Shown here: one piece after another, positions 25,862 to 32,961 of the stretch
Position numbering within the stretch: the stretch's first letter is position 1
Layout of the letters: each line of letters begins with the position of its first letter
From: Pirellulales bacterium
GTDB lineage: Bacteria; Planctomycetota; Planctomycetia; Pirellulales; Lacipirellulaceae
Assembly (NCBI GenBank): GCA_020847515.1
Contig: JADLBW010000002.1
Span: forward strand, 1 to 33,775
Length of the DNA: 33,775 bases
Reading direction: 5' to 3'
The notes under the pieces: generated by a model
Databases searched by the model: none
What the model was told of the DNA's origin: nothing
The model's input: only the letters and a program-made list of their open reading frames with translations
Translations under genes and position numbers: made by a program

Positions 25862-27301
25862 CTAAGCGCAAAAGGTGTGCGACAACTCTTGTTCAGCGTC
25901 CAATCGTGCGGCGATGTACTCGGCGGCCTTTTCGCCGCTCTGTATGCAGGCCGGGGCGCCTACGCCGCGTAGTGCGTTGCCAGCCAGCGCGAATCTCGGC
26001 AACTGCAGGGCGCGCCGTTCAATGCGCTCGACCCGATGGCAGTGGCCAACGTGATATTGCGGCATCACTCGATGGTGGCGAACCAGATGCTCGAGGATCG
26101 GCTCGCCGCGAATGGTCAACAGCTCGGCAACTTCACGATGCGCAAGGGCCAACAACTCTGGCGTCGATAGCTGCAGCAAGTCGCTCTGGCAGGCGCCGCC
26201 GATAAAGACCCGCAGCAGCAGCGCGTCGTCCGCCGCACGGCCCTCATATTTCAAGCTGGCATAGCTGCAGGAGAGGATGTTTCGCTTCTCGATCAACGGC
26301 GCCACGAACCCAAACCCGTCGAGCGGGGCGCCGACTTGCGTCCGTCGGTAACCTAGCGAGGCGATGGCGCAACTGGCGTATTCGATCTTTGCCAGTTCCG
26401 CCGCCAGGGGCGGATCCACGTTCCCTAACAACTCTGCCGCACGATAGGACGGCGTAGCGACGACCAGCCCGTCGACGTCCAGCCGCCGCGCCTGCGAGCC
26501 GCCTACCTGAATCCGCCAGCGACCGTCGCCCGTCAACATTACCTGCGATACCGGCGAGCTCAATTGGATCGCATCCTGCGGCAAGCGCCGCGCCAGCGCG
26601 TCGACGAGCGTCGACATCCCGTCGCGCAGCGTCGCGAACTGGCCGTATCGGGCGCCGCTGCCTGCATCGGCGGCTGGCTTTCGCCGCTGCGCCAACATCG
26701 CCCGTAGCAGGCTGCCGTGCTGCTGCTCCATGCGCCGCAGGCGCGGCATGGTGGCTTCAACGCTGAGTCGCTCAAGATCGCCCGTGTAGATTCCGCTGAT
26801 GAGCGGTTGTATGAGCCGGTCGAGCAGCTCTCGGCCAAACCGCCGCTCGACGAACCTCGCGAGCGATTCATCTTCGGCGTCGCCGCCCCGCGGGATAACG
26901 GCCTCCAGCCCCGCACGAAGCTTGCCTGCGGTGCTGAGAATCGGCGTGCGCAGCAGGGGGGTCAAACGGCTGGGCGCCATGATCGTGAAACCGTCGGGGA
27001 TCGGCTGCAGCCGACCTCGGCAAACCACCAGCGCCCGCCGACCCTTTTCGTTCGTCGCGATCAACGAGTCTTCAAGCCCAAGTCGCCGGCATAGTTCCAC
27101 CGCCGAGGGAGGATTGACGAGGAACCCGTCGGCCGCGGCCTCGATCAAGAAGCCGCCGGTTCGAGTCGTTTGAAGAACGCCGCCCAGGCGGTCTCGCGAT
27201 TCCAGCAATTGGATGCGGACCGCCGGCATGCGGCTCTGAAGCCAGGAAGCCGCTGCCAGCCCGGTAATCCCGCCGCCGATGATCGCAACCGTGCGTCGCA
27301 T
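25862..27301 (-). CDS. hemY: HemY-type coproporphyrinogen/protoporphyrinogen oxidase
   Basis: This 479-residue FAD enzyme removes six hydrogens from coproporphyrinogen or protoporphyrinogen in the late heme pathway. The FAD-binding GGGITGLAAASWL (8-20) is present, with the second strand LLESRDRLGG. The C-terminal FAD contact block reads FALAGNALRGVGAPACIQSGEKAAEYI in parts (FALAGNALRGVG, then ACIQSGEKAAEY). Length and order match HemY/PPOX proteins. There is no signal peptide; it is probably membrane-associated on the inner face. The gene lies 17 nt downstream of the radical SAM gene and 16 nt before the cytochrome gene, so it seems dedicated to the heme demand of this cluster. Which porphyrinogen it uses is not decided. 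Confidence 0.88.
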   Translation of the reverse strand: MRRTVAIIGGGITGLAAASWLQSRMPAVRIQLLESRDRLGGVLQTTRTGGFLIEAAADGFLVNPPSAVELCRRLGLEDSLIATNEKGRRALVVCRGRLQPIPDGFTIMAPSRLTPLLRTPILSTAGKLRAGLEAVIPRGGDAEDESLARFVERRFGRELLDRLIQPLISGIYTGDLERLSVEATMPRLRRMEQQHGSLLRAMLAQRRKPAADAGSGARYGQFATLRDGMSTLVDALARRLPQDAIQLSSPVSQVMLTGDGRWRIQVGGSQARRLDVDGLVVATPSYRAAELLGNVDPPLAAELAKIEYASCAIASLGYRRTQVGAPLDGFGFVAPLIEKRNILSCSYASLKYEGRAADDALLLRVFIGGACQSDLLQLSTPELLALAHREVAELLTIRGEPILEHLVRHHRVMPQYHVGHCHRVERIERRALQLPRFALAGNALRGVGAPACIQSGEKAAEYIAARLDAEQELSHTFCA

Positions 27302-27318
27302 AACGATCTGTCGTATCC

Positions 27319-28449
27319 TTAACAGGGCGTCGCCGTCGGCGGTTCATAGAGGCAATCGGGCTCTGACGCCAGCAGATTGCCGCTTACCGCGTAGGCCCGC
27401 GCACGACTTCCGCCGCAAATGAAGCGATACTCGCACCGCCGGCACTTGCCCTCGAGTCGGTCGGCGTCGCGCAGCGCGACAAACGCCGGAGATTGCTGAT
27501 ACACAGCAACCAGGTGATCCTGCGGGTGCCGGCCGCACACGATCGGCAAGAACCCGCTGGGCATGATCTGGCCAGTATGGCTGACAAACATCACGCCCTT
27601 GCCGTCATTCAAATGCAGCGGCTTGCGGCCAGCGCCGTGCGCCGGCGCGCTGGCGGCGAGGTTCGATCTCCGCTGTGCGGCAAAGCGGCGAAAGTGGGGC
27701 GCCTCGGTCGTCTTGATGGCATACGACTGGCGCAGCGACTGCAGCCACAGGCGCTCAAACGCCGCCTCACAGGCATCGGCGGTCAAACGCGACGCCGACA
27801 AGGCTCGCCCGGTCGGAACCAGAAAGAAGACTGACCACAGGGCAATATTCAAACTGGCCAGCAATTCTGCCATTTCGTCGACGGCCTCCACGTTGCCGGG
27901 CGTCAGCACCGTGTTGACCTGCGTCGAAAAACCTTCCTCGTGGGCGTCGGCCAGCATTTGCAGGCTTCGCCGAAAGCTTCCCGCGACGCCCCGCGTCGCG
28001 TCATGGCTGGCCGCGTCGGGCCCGTCGATGCTTACCGCCAGGCGCGAGGCCCCGGCCGCGTGCAGCCGGCGGATGGCCGACCGAGTCGCCAGCGGAGTCG
28101 CGCTGGGGGTGATAGAGACCTCGACGCCAAACCAGCGGGCATGTTCGATCAGTTCAAAGAGATCCGCCCGTTTCAGCGGATCGCCGCCGGTAAGGACCAG
28201 GTGCGGCGGCGCCGGGAATTCCGAAAGCACTTCGATCAGCCGCAGCGACTGCTCGGTACTTAGTTGCTCGGGATGAGCGGCCGGCTCAGCGCAGGCGCGG
28301 CAATGGGTACAGACCAAATCGCAAGCCCGGGTAACCTCGTAAAATACGAGCAACGGGCTCAGACTCAGATCGCGGCGCGAAGCCACGGGCGAGCGTCGAC
28401 GTTCGGCGTACATTTCCGGCGGAAGTAGCGCGTTCTTAGCAGCCTGCAC
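27319..28449 (-). CDS. Radical SAM/SPASM protein, heme-maturation type (AhbD/NirJ/TIGR04053-like)
   Basis: The 376-residue enzyme has the radical SAM site CDLVCTHC (Cys43, Cys47, Cys50), followed by VLTGGDPL (GGDP motif) and VSIDG. The C-terminal SPASM-like Cys set is in GKCRRCEYRFICGGSRARA and a later EPDC. That C-terminal block is the one found in AhbD (heme synthase), NirJ and relatives, which modify iron-tetrapyrroles. It is the first gene after the strong divergent promoter. Next to HemY, this suggests a heme or modified-heme pathway feeding the cytochrome, but peptide-modifying SPASM roles (as in mycofactocin or TIGR04053 proteins) cannot be excluded. Confidence 0.85.
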   Translation of the reverse strand: MQAAKNALLPPEMYAERRRSPVASRRDLSLSPLLVFYEVTRACDLVCTHCRACAEPAAHPEQLSTEQSLRLIEVLSEFPAPPHLVLTGGDPLKRADLFELIEHARWFGVEVSITPSATPLATRSAIRRLHAAGASRLAVSIDGPDAASHDATRGVAGSFRRSLQMLADAHEEGFSTQVNTVLTPGNVEAVDEMAELLASLNIALWSVFFLVPTGRALSASRLTADACEAAFERLWLQSLRQSYAIKTTEAPHFRRFAAQRRSNLAASAPAHGAGRKPLHLNDGKGVMFVSHTGQIMPSGFLPIVCGRHPQDHLVAVYQQSPAFVALRDADRLEGKCRRCEYRFICGGSRARAYAVSGNLLASEPDCLYEPPTATPC

Positions 28450-28464
28450 AAGGAACTCCGCAGC

Positions 28465-28493
28465 TTGACTGCCGTTAAATTACCCGGCACAAT
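28465..28493 (+). promoter_or_regulatory. Promoter of the rrf2 gene, overlapping the cluster promoter
   Basis: TTGACT (28465-28470), 17-base spacer, CACAAT (28488-28493). The -10 box is 47 nt before ATG 28541. TTGACTGCCG (28465-28474) and CGGATGTCAA (28496-28505) are an imperfect inverted repeat (8 of 10), centred between the promoters, and could be the Rrf2 operator. Confidence 0.65.
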
Positions 28494-28505
28494 GGCGGAT
28501 GTCAA
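28477..28505 (-). promoter_or_regulatory. Promoter of the molybdoenzyme cluster
   Basis: On the minus strand TTGACA (28505-28500) is separated by 17 bases from TAATTT (28482-28477), close to the sigma-70 consensus. The radical SAM ATG (28449) lies 27 nt beyond the -10 box. It overlaps the divergent rrf2 promoter almost exactly. Confidence 0.75.
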
Positions 28506-28540
28506 GGTCCAGATATCCAGCACTCTCCCGCGCCCGGCTG

Positions 28541-28984
28541 ATGATCTCTCAGACTGCCGAATACGCCCTGCGGGCCGTCGTCTATCTGGCCAGCCAGAAA
28601 GACGTTCCACGCACCACCGCCTACGTCGCTGAAGCGACCAAGATGCCCGCCGGCTATCTCGCCAAGGTCATGCAGAGCCTCTGCCGAGCCGGACTCATCC
28701 AATCGCGGCGCGGTCTCAACGGCGGCTTTCTACTGAAAAACCAGCCGGGCGAAATCACCTTGCTGGCGATTGTCAACGCCGTCGACCCGATCCGCCGCTA
28801 CCCGGAGTGTCCGCTCGGCATTGTCAGCCATGGGCGCCGGTTATGTCCGCTCCATCGGCGTCTCGACGAAGCGGCCGCCATGGTCGAGGCGGCTTTCCAG
28901 AAAACCACGGTAGCCGAATTGATAGAAACCCCGCGAGAACCGAAGTCTTGCCGATTTCCGATTGTCCCGCCGCCGTCGAAGTAA
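28541..28984 (+). CDS. Rrf2-family transcriptional regulator
   Basis: The 147-residue product starts MISQTAEYALRAVVYLA, the usual Rrf2 N-terminus, followed by a winged helix with MPAGYLAKVMQSLCRAGLI and SRRGLNGGFLL. Cys90, Cys102 and His105 (ECPLGIVSHGRRLCPLH) have exactly the spacing of two Cys and the His that hold the [2Fe-2S] cluster in IscR; the middle IscR Cys is Ser96, with His97 next to it. It is probably an Fe-S or NO/redox sensor of the NsrR/IscR type. ATG 28541 is chosen over ATG 28499, which is only 5 nt after the -10 box. It is divergent from, and likely regulates, the molybdoenzyme cluster. The gene ends 40 bp before the convergent ceramidase-like gene. Confidence 0.9.
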   Translation: MISQTAEYALRAVVYLASQKDVPRTTAYVAEATKMPAGYLAKVMQSLCRAGLIQSRRGLNGGFLLKNQPGEITLLAIVNAVDPIRRYPECPLGIVSHGRRLCPLHRRLDEAAAMVEAAFQKTTVAELIETPREPKSCRFPIVPPPSK

Positions 28985-29024
28985 GCCGCTGGACCAAGCC
29001 CCTGAAAATTGAGCAAGGCCGATA

Positions 29025-30425
29025 TCATCGCGCGTCGGCAGGCGACTGCGGCTTGCCGCCGCTGGCGACTAGCGCCTCGCTCAGGGCGTCCAGAAGCCGC
29101 GATTGGCTCCCTCGCGCCACCCAGCACCAGTCGCCCAGGTTGGCGTCTCCTTCGGCGAAATGCTGCTCCGTCGGGATATAGCCGGTCGCGCCGTCGCCAT
29201 ACCCGGCGACGCACACGAACGAATCGGGCCGCATCCGCTGCGCCGCAAGCTGGAATTCAACGTAGGCCTCGCCGGGCAGCACGGCCAACTGCGCAACGCC
29301 CAAGTCCAGCACGGGGATTCGTATGGGCGGTCCGGAGGCCAGCCGGCGACGCCAGCTCAGGCCCATGGCCGCCAGGCACTGCCTGAACGGGTCGGTTTCG
29401 TCGCGCAGCGCATGCTCCAAGCCGTCGGCCGTGAATCCGGGATCGCTGCGGGGCTCGATCCGCAGCGCGGCCGAACGGAACTGATAGCCCTCGATCGGAT
29501 GCCGTCGCGTGTCGTGCCAGGCGGCCGCCATCCCGTCGTGCAGCCGCTGGGCCAATTCCGTGCGATTTTCCCGGGCCCCCGTGTTGTACTTGCCCGCAAC
29601 GATATTGCCGCTGCACCCAGTGGCGTAGATCTGCTTAACGGCCGGCGTTTCTTGCTGGCGCATGCGGCGGGCGATCCCCGGAAAATCTGCGGAAACCTCG
29701 CCCTGGCCGTAGTAGCTCATGGGATGAACGGCGTAGAAGCTCACCGCAGCAAGCGGAACTTCCCCGCTCCAAAAGCTGAGCGTCTTCAAAAAGGGGTCGA
29801 TAAGGCCCTCGTCCGCGGCAATCGCCGCCGGATTTCGCGTGCTGCTCATCCGATCGAAGCGCACGCTGCCGTCGGGCAGCGTATAACGGCGATTCGATGC
29901 GATTCGCTCCACGCGGGCCTGGCCCGTTCCCACATGCGTCAGCGGCTGTGTCGCAGATAGTGAAGCGGCCGCGGCACGCCCCACGGCCTGCACCGCCCGC
30001 TCGTGGAAGTCAAGGTCGCATACGGTACCGGCCAGCTTCCGGCTGCGCAGGATTTGCTCTGCTTCGAGATCGGCCACCGGTGCGTCGTGCTGGTGGATCG
30101 TTGTGAGGAGCACCCGTTCGGGGGTCGTCCCAACGGCCTGGGCGAGGACCTCCTGCCACCGCATGAACGCCTTGTTCCGGATTTCGCACCAGTCGACCGA
30201 GACAAAAACCACCGGCTGGCCATCCCCCAGCACGATCAGGCCGTTAGCCTCGAGCGGATCGTTGATGCTCTTTGCCAGCCAGGAACCGCCCATCATGCCG
30301 TGGCCAATCGGAGGCGTGACGTCGGCCGTAAAGACGGCCAGTCGCAACGCACCCCCTTGGGTCGCGAAGCCGACTTCGGGCACGGCGGCCAAGCACAGTA
30401 TTAGGGCGAGTATCAGGCGTCCCAT
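29025..30425 (-). CDS. Secreted neutral/alkaline ceramidase-like protein
   Basis: The 466-residue product starts with a signal peptide (ILALILCLAAVPEVGFA) and continues with FTADVTPPIG (about 32-41), the beginning of the ceramidase N-terminal domain. TTIHQHDAP is the metal-binding His block that corresponds to the HTHS-type motif, and ALLPGE-type (LAVLPGEAYVEF) and GYGDGATGYIPT segments are typical of this family in planctomycetes. True ceramidases cleave sphingolipids; most planctomycete members have no known substrate and lack the classical catalytic Ser segment. The start could be ATG 30434 (MAAMGRL). It is unrelated to the cluster apart from position. Confidence 0.8.
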   Translation of the reverse strand: MGRLILALILCLAAVPEVGFATQGGALRLAVFTADVTPPIGHGMMGGSWLAKSINDPLEANGLIVLGDGQPVVFVSVDWCEIRNKAFMRWQEVLAQAVGTTPERVLLTTIHQHDAPVADLEAEQILRSRKLAGTVCDLDFHERAVQAVGRAAAASLSATQPLTHVGTGQARVERIASNRRYTLPDGSVRFDRMSSTRNPAAIAADEGLIDPFLKTLSFWSGEVPLAAVSFYAVHPMSYYGQGEVSADFPGIARRMRQQETPAVKQIYATGCSGNIVAGKYNTGARENRTELAQRLHDGMAAAWHDTRRHPIEGYQFRSAALRIEPRSDPGFTADGLEHALRDETDPFRQCLAAMGLSWRRRLASGPPIRIPVLDLGVAQLAVLPGEAYVEFQLAAQRMRPDSFVCVAGYGDGATGYIPTEQHFAEGDANLGDWCWVARGSQSRLLDALSEALVASGGKPQSPADAR

Positions 30426-31230
30426 GGCGGCCATCGTATCCCGTACTGAATGCTTGCACCACAGCGGCGAGCCCGTTGAGGCGTCTCGGCCCAGATAGTC
30501 GCCTAACCAGCCCCGCCGAGCCGCTCCCAAGGCGGTGCAATCTCTCTATTCCTGCAAGACCCACTGCGTCTTACGCTTTTAAGCGTATGTCACCCGCGAA
30601 ATCGTACCGGCACGGGGTCGATGGGGCCGTCGGTATATTGAGATTGCGGTCACCCGCAGTTACAATCGCAAACGGCGTCGAACACGTTTGCAGATGTATT
30701 CAACCTGGCAAACTGACCACCTTATCTGGCTCACAGCATTCGGTAACCGGGTCATTTTGACTGGGCAGAGACCAATTGAGAACTGCATTACTAATGAACC
30801 GCGCTGGCTGTCGGCCAGCGGCTAGCGGACGACGGCCAGGGGGAAAAGGCCTAATTCTGGCCGCCAGCCGCCAGCCGCTCGCCAAATTCACAGCGGGTTC
30901 ATTAGCAGCGCAGGAATCAAATAGAAGTGAGCTTTTCAGTTGGATTCTGAATCTGTCAGCAAACATACCGCTCGGCAGCGTAGCTCAGTCGACTTGTCGT
31001 TACTCTGCCGGCGAACCAGGCAAGGCCTGCGCGGCCCGCAGGTTCCCCGCCCCTCCAGCAGCGATGTACCGCACACAGGCATGCAAGCACGCACTGAGCC
31101 TGAGCCGAGCAGAGCGAATGTTTGTCGTATTGACGGCGGTTTTACGTTTTTAGAGGTAGGCGATTTGTTGCGATGCCCGCCGCGACTTGAGTCGGGTTAA
31201 CCATACCCACCCATTGAGCCGTGTGACTTC
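30426..31230. other. 805-bp intergenic region with a palindrome and a repeat element
   Basis: Seen here are the ceramidase-like gene's upstream side; an exact palindrome-like site TACGCTT-TT-AAGCGTA (30572-30587), which could be a repressor operator, 147 bp upstream of the ceramidase start; and the repeat at 30775-30921. The rest, to the FHA gene start, carries no gene I can support; open frames in it lack family-like sequence. Confidence 0.5.
30775..30921 (+). repeat. ~148-bp palindromic repeat, copy 1
   Basis: The element is bounded by ATTGAG at the left and AATCAAA at the right. CTAATGAACC (30791-30800) is the exact inverse complement of GGTTCATTAG (30896-30905), and inside are GGCCAGCGGCTAGCGG and CCGCCAGCCGCCAGCCGC arms. 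The centre GGGAAAAGGCCTAATT is conserved in copy 2. The structure could fold into a long hairpin and looks like a MITE or REP-like element. Confidence 0.88.
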
Positions 31231-31869
31231 ATGCTCCCTGACGCCATATTGCGGTTGGTGAATTATTCCAAAGCCCAATGGCAATTTCCCATTGAGGCGC
31301 ACGTCAAGGTCATCGGTCGCTGTACCGAGGCTGATGTGCCGATCCCCGACGGATTTCTCGGCGTCTCCGGGCGTCATGCAGAGGTCTGGCGCGATCAGCG
31401 CAATTTGTACCTGCGCGATCTGGGGTCTCGCGGCGGCACGCGAGTCAATGGGGTGCCGTTGCCCGCTCAACACCCGGCGATCATCGTCATGGGCGACTCG
31501 ATCGCTTTATACGACGCCGAGTTGCGCGTCGAATCGCGTGCCATAAACGGCGGCGACGGTATAAGCTTGGGACTGGCCTCCAACGGCGATTCCCACTGCG
31601 AAGAAGAACTGGGCGACAAGGAGCCGGGAAACTACTTCTGGGACGCCCGCCTGACCGCCCGCGAACTGGACATCGTGATGTGGATGCGCCGGGGATTGGT
31701 CGACGACATCCAATTGAGCCGCGTTCTGCTTCGCAGCCCGCATACCATTCGTACCCAGGTTGGCAGCATACTGAAAAAGCTGCGCGTTCATACGCGGGCC
31801 GCCGTCGTGGCTCTGCCTGCCTTCGTCGCGCCTGCCAAGGAGCTAGTCGGCGAACTCGGCGAGCACTAG
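31231..31869 (+). CDS. FHA domain-LuxR-type HTH fusion regulator
   Basis: The 212-residue product has an FHA domain (about 5-100) with VIGRCTEADV, SGRHAEV and LRDLGSRGGTRVNG, the conserved Arg, Ser-Gly-His and Asn-Gly residues that bind phosphothreonine. A linker follows, then a LuxR-type helix-turn-helix (137-195): LTARELDIVMWMRRGL, SPHTIRTQVGSILKKLRVHTR. It could be a one-component regulator that responds to threonine phosphorylation of itself or of a partner, for example by the kinase encoded at 32962. There is no signal peptide or membrane segment. The gene is flanked by the two repeat copies. I know of FHA proteins with HTH domains but not this exact arrangement as a named family. Confidence 0.85.
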   Translation: MLPDAILRLVNYSKAQWQFPIEAHVKVIGRCTEADVPIPDGFLGVSGRHAEVWRDQRNLYLRDLGSRGGTRVNGVPLPAQHPAIIVMGDSIALYDAELRVESRAINGGDGISLGLASNGDSHCEEELGDKEPGNYFWDARLTARELDIVMWMRRGLVDDIQLSRVLLRSPHTIRTQVGSILKKLRVHTRAAVVALPAFVAPAKELVGELGEH

Positions 31870-32338
31870 CCATTTCTCCGCCAAAGCTGATCGCCGACTT
31901 AGAAACCATAAAACTCGAGGGGCAGCAAGCGCCTGCAGGCTCAAGCGTTTCGGCGTCTTTCGCCGCTCACCCTCATTGAGATTTGCGCGACTAATGAACC
32001 CTACCTGGGTATCGGCTAACGGCTAGCGGCCGGCGGCCAGAGGGAAAAGGCCTAATTTTGGCCGCCAGCCGCCAGCCGCTAGCCAAATTCACAGCGAGGT
32101 CATTAGCGGCGCAGAAATCAAAAGAACATCGCTTGGCAGGCGTCGTCGGCGCCGGGGCCAGCGCCGGCTTCGGGCGGCAACGACGCGCACATGCCGCCGC
32201 ATCATCAGTAGTGATCGCAGGATCCGTCTGGGCCGGCGCCGGTTTTGCTCACTCCCTCGCTGCACAGGTGCAGTGCCCGCTGTGCCTGTTGGCCCCCCTA
32301 CCTATGCAGTTGGCAGCGTTTTCTCGCGCCCAGCCCTT
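31870..32338. other. Intergenic region between the FHA and sigma-factor genes
   Basis: This 469-bp gap is largely taken up by the repeat at 31975-32122. The rest carries no clear terminator for the FHA gene or promoter for the sigma factor. Confidence 0.5.
31975..32122 (+). repeat. ~148-bp palindromic repeat, copy 2
   Basis: Same order and orientation as copy 1, beginning ATTGAG and CTAATGAACC (31991-32000) and ending near-identically at GGTCATTAG (one base missing) and AATCAAA. The right half is nearly identical to copy 1, while the left arm has changed more. CTAATGAACC starts are exactly 1200 bp apart in the two copies. Confidence 0.88.
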
Positions 32339-32959
32339 ATGAACGACTCGGGGGAAACGCAGCGCTTGCTCGACCGGGCGGCCGCCGGCGACACTGCTTG
32401 TCAGGCGGCGCTGTTAGAGCGCTACCGTAGGCGTTTGCGAGCCATGGTGGCCATGCGGCTCGATCGCCGCGTGGCGGCCAGAGTCGACGCCTCCGACATC
32501 GTCCAAGAGGTCCTGCAAAAGGCCCACGCCCGCTTGCCCGCATACTTCGCCGATCCGAAGATCTCCTTCTATCCCTGGCTCCGGGGCCTCGCGTTCGATC
32601 GTCTCGTGGATATGTATCGCACGCATCTCGCCGCGGCCAAGCGCTCGGTGCTTAAGGAGGAGCGGCCGGCGCTGCCGCTCAACGACGACTCCGTCTCGGA
32701 GCTGGCGTGCAGTATCGCGGCCAACGAGGCCGATCCAGCCCGCCAGGCGATGCGCGCTGAGATGGAGCACCGCGTGTACGCCGCCCTGGCGAAGCTGAAG
32801 CCGCAGGACAGCGAAATCCTGGCCATGCGGTACCTGGAGGAATTAAGCGTCAAAGAGATTGCAGAAATCGTGGGAAAGTCGCCCAGCGCCGTCACGGCAC
32901 AACACCTCCGGGCGCTGCAACGACTGCGCCAATACCTGGACGACCCTAGTGCCGAATAG
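32339..32959 (+). CDS. ECF sigma factor, planctomycete STK-associated type
   Basis: The 206-residue product has region 2 (DASDIVQEVLQKAHARLP and PWLRGLAFDRLVDMYRTHL) and region 4 (KLKPQDSEILAMRYLEELSV, KEIAEIVGKSPSAVTAQHLRA). It belongs to the ECF group that in planctomycetes is encoded with a Ser/Thr kinase; the kinase gene follows after 2 nt, so the two are one transcript. No anti-sigma factor is adjacent, and the kinase probably controls the sigma factor. ATG 32339 is the best family start; an upstream in-frame Met at 32273 would add 22 noncoding-looking residues. Confidence 0.9.
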   Translation: MNDSGETQRLLDRAAAGDTACQAALLERYRRRLRAMVAMRLDRRVAARVDASDIVQEVLQKAHARLPAYFADPKISFYPWLRGLAFDRLVDMYRTHLAAAKRSVLKEERPALPLNDDSVSELACSIAANEADPARQAMRAEMEHRVYAALAKLKPQDSEILAMRYLEELSVKEIAEIVGKSPSAVTAQHLRALQRLRQYLDDPSAE

Positions 32960-32961
32960 CT

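Noticed and set aside
29025..30425. Ceramidase-like gene as part of the NXR-like cluster
   Set aside because: It lies beyond the divergent rrf2 gene, is convergent with it, and encodes an unrelated family, so no functional link is claimed.
30978..31070. tRNA-like start (GTAGCTCAGT) followed by a GGTTC segment
   Set aside because: The acceptor, anticodon and T-arm stems do not pair, so no cloverleaf forms.
30776..31200. Open frames of 86-125 codons upstream of the FHA gene
   Set aside because: They run through the palindromic repeat, have no ribosome-binding site or family-like sequence, and vary with frame; chance in GC-rich DNA.
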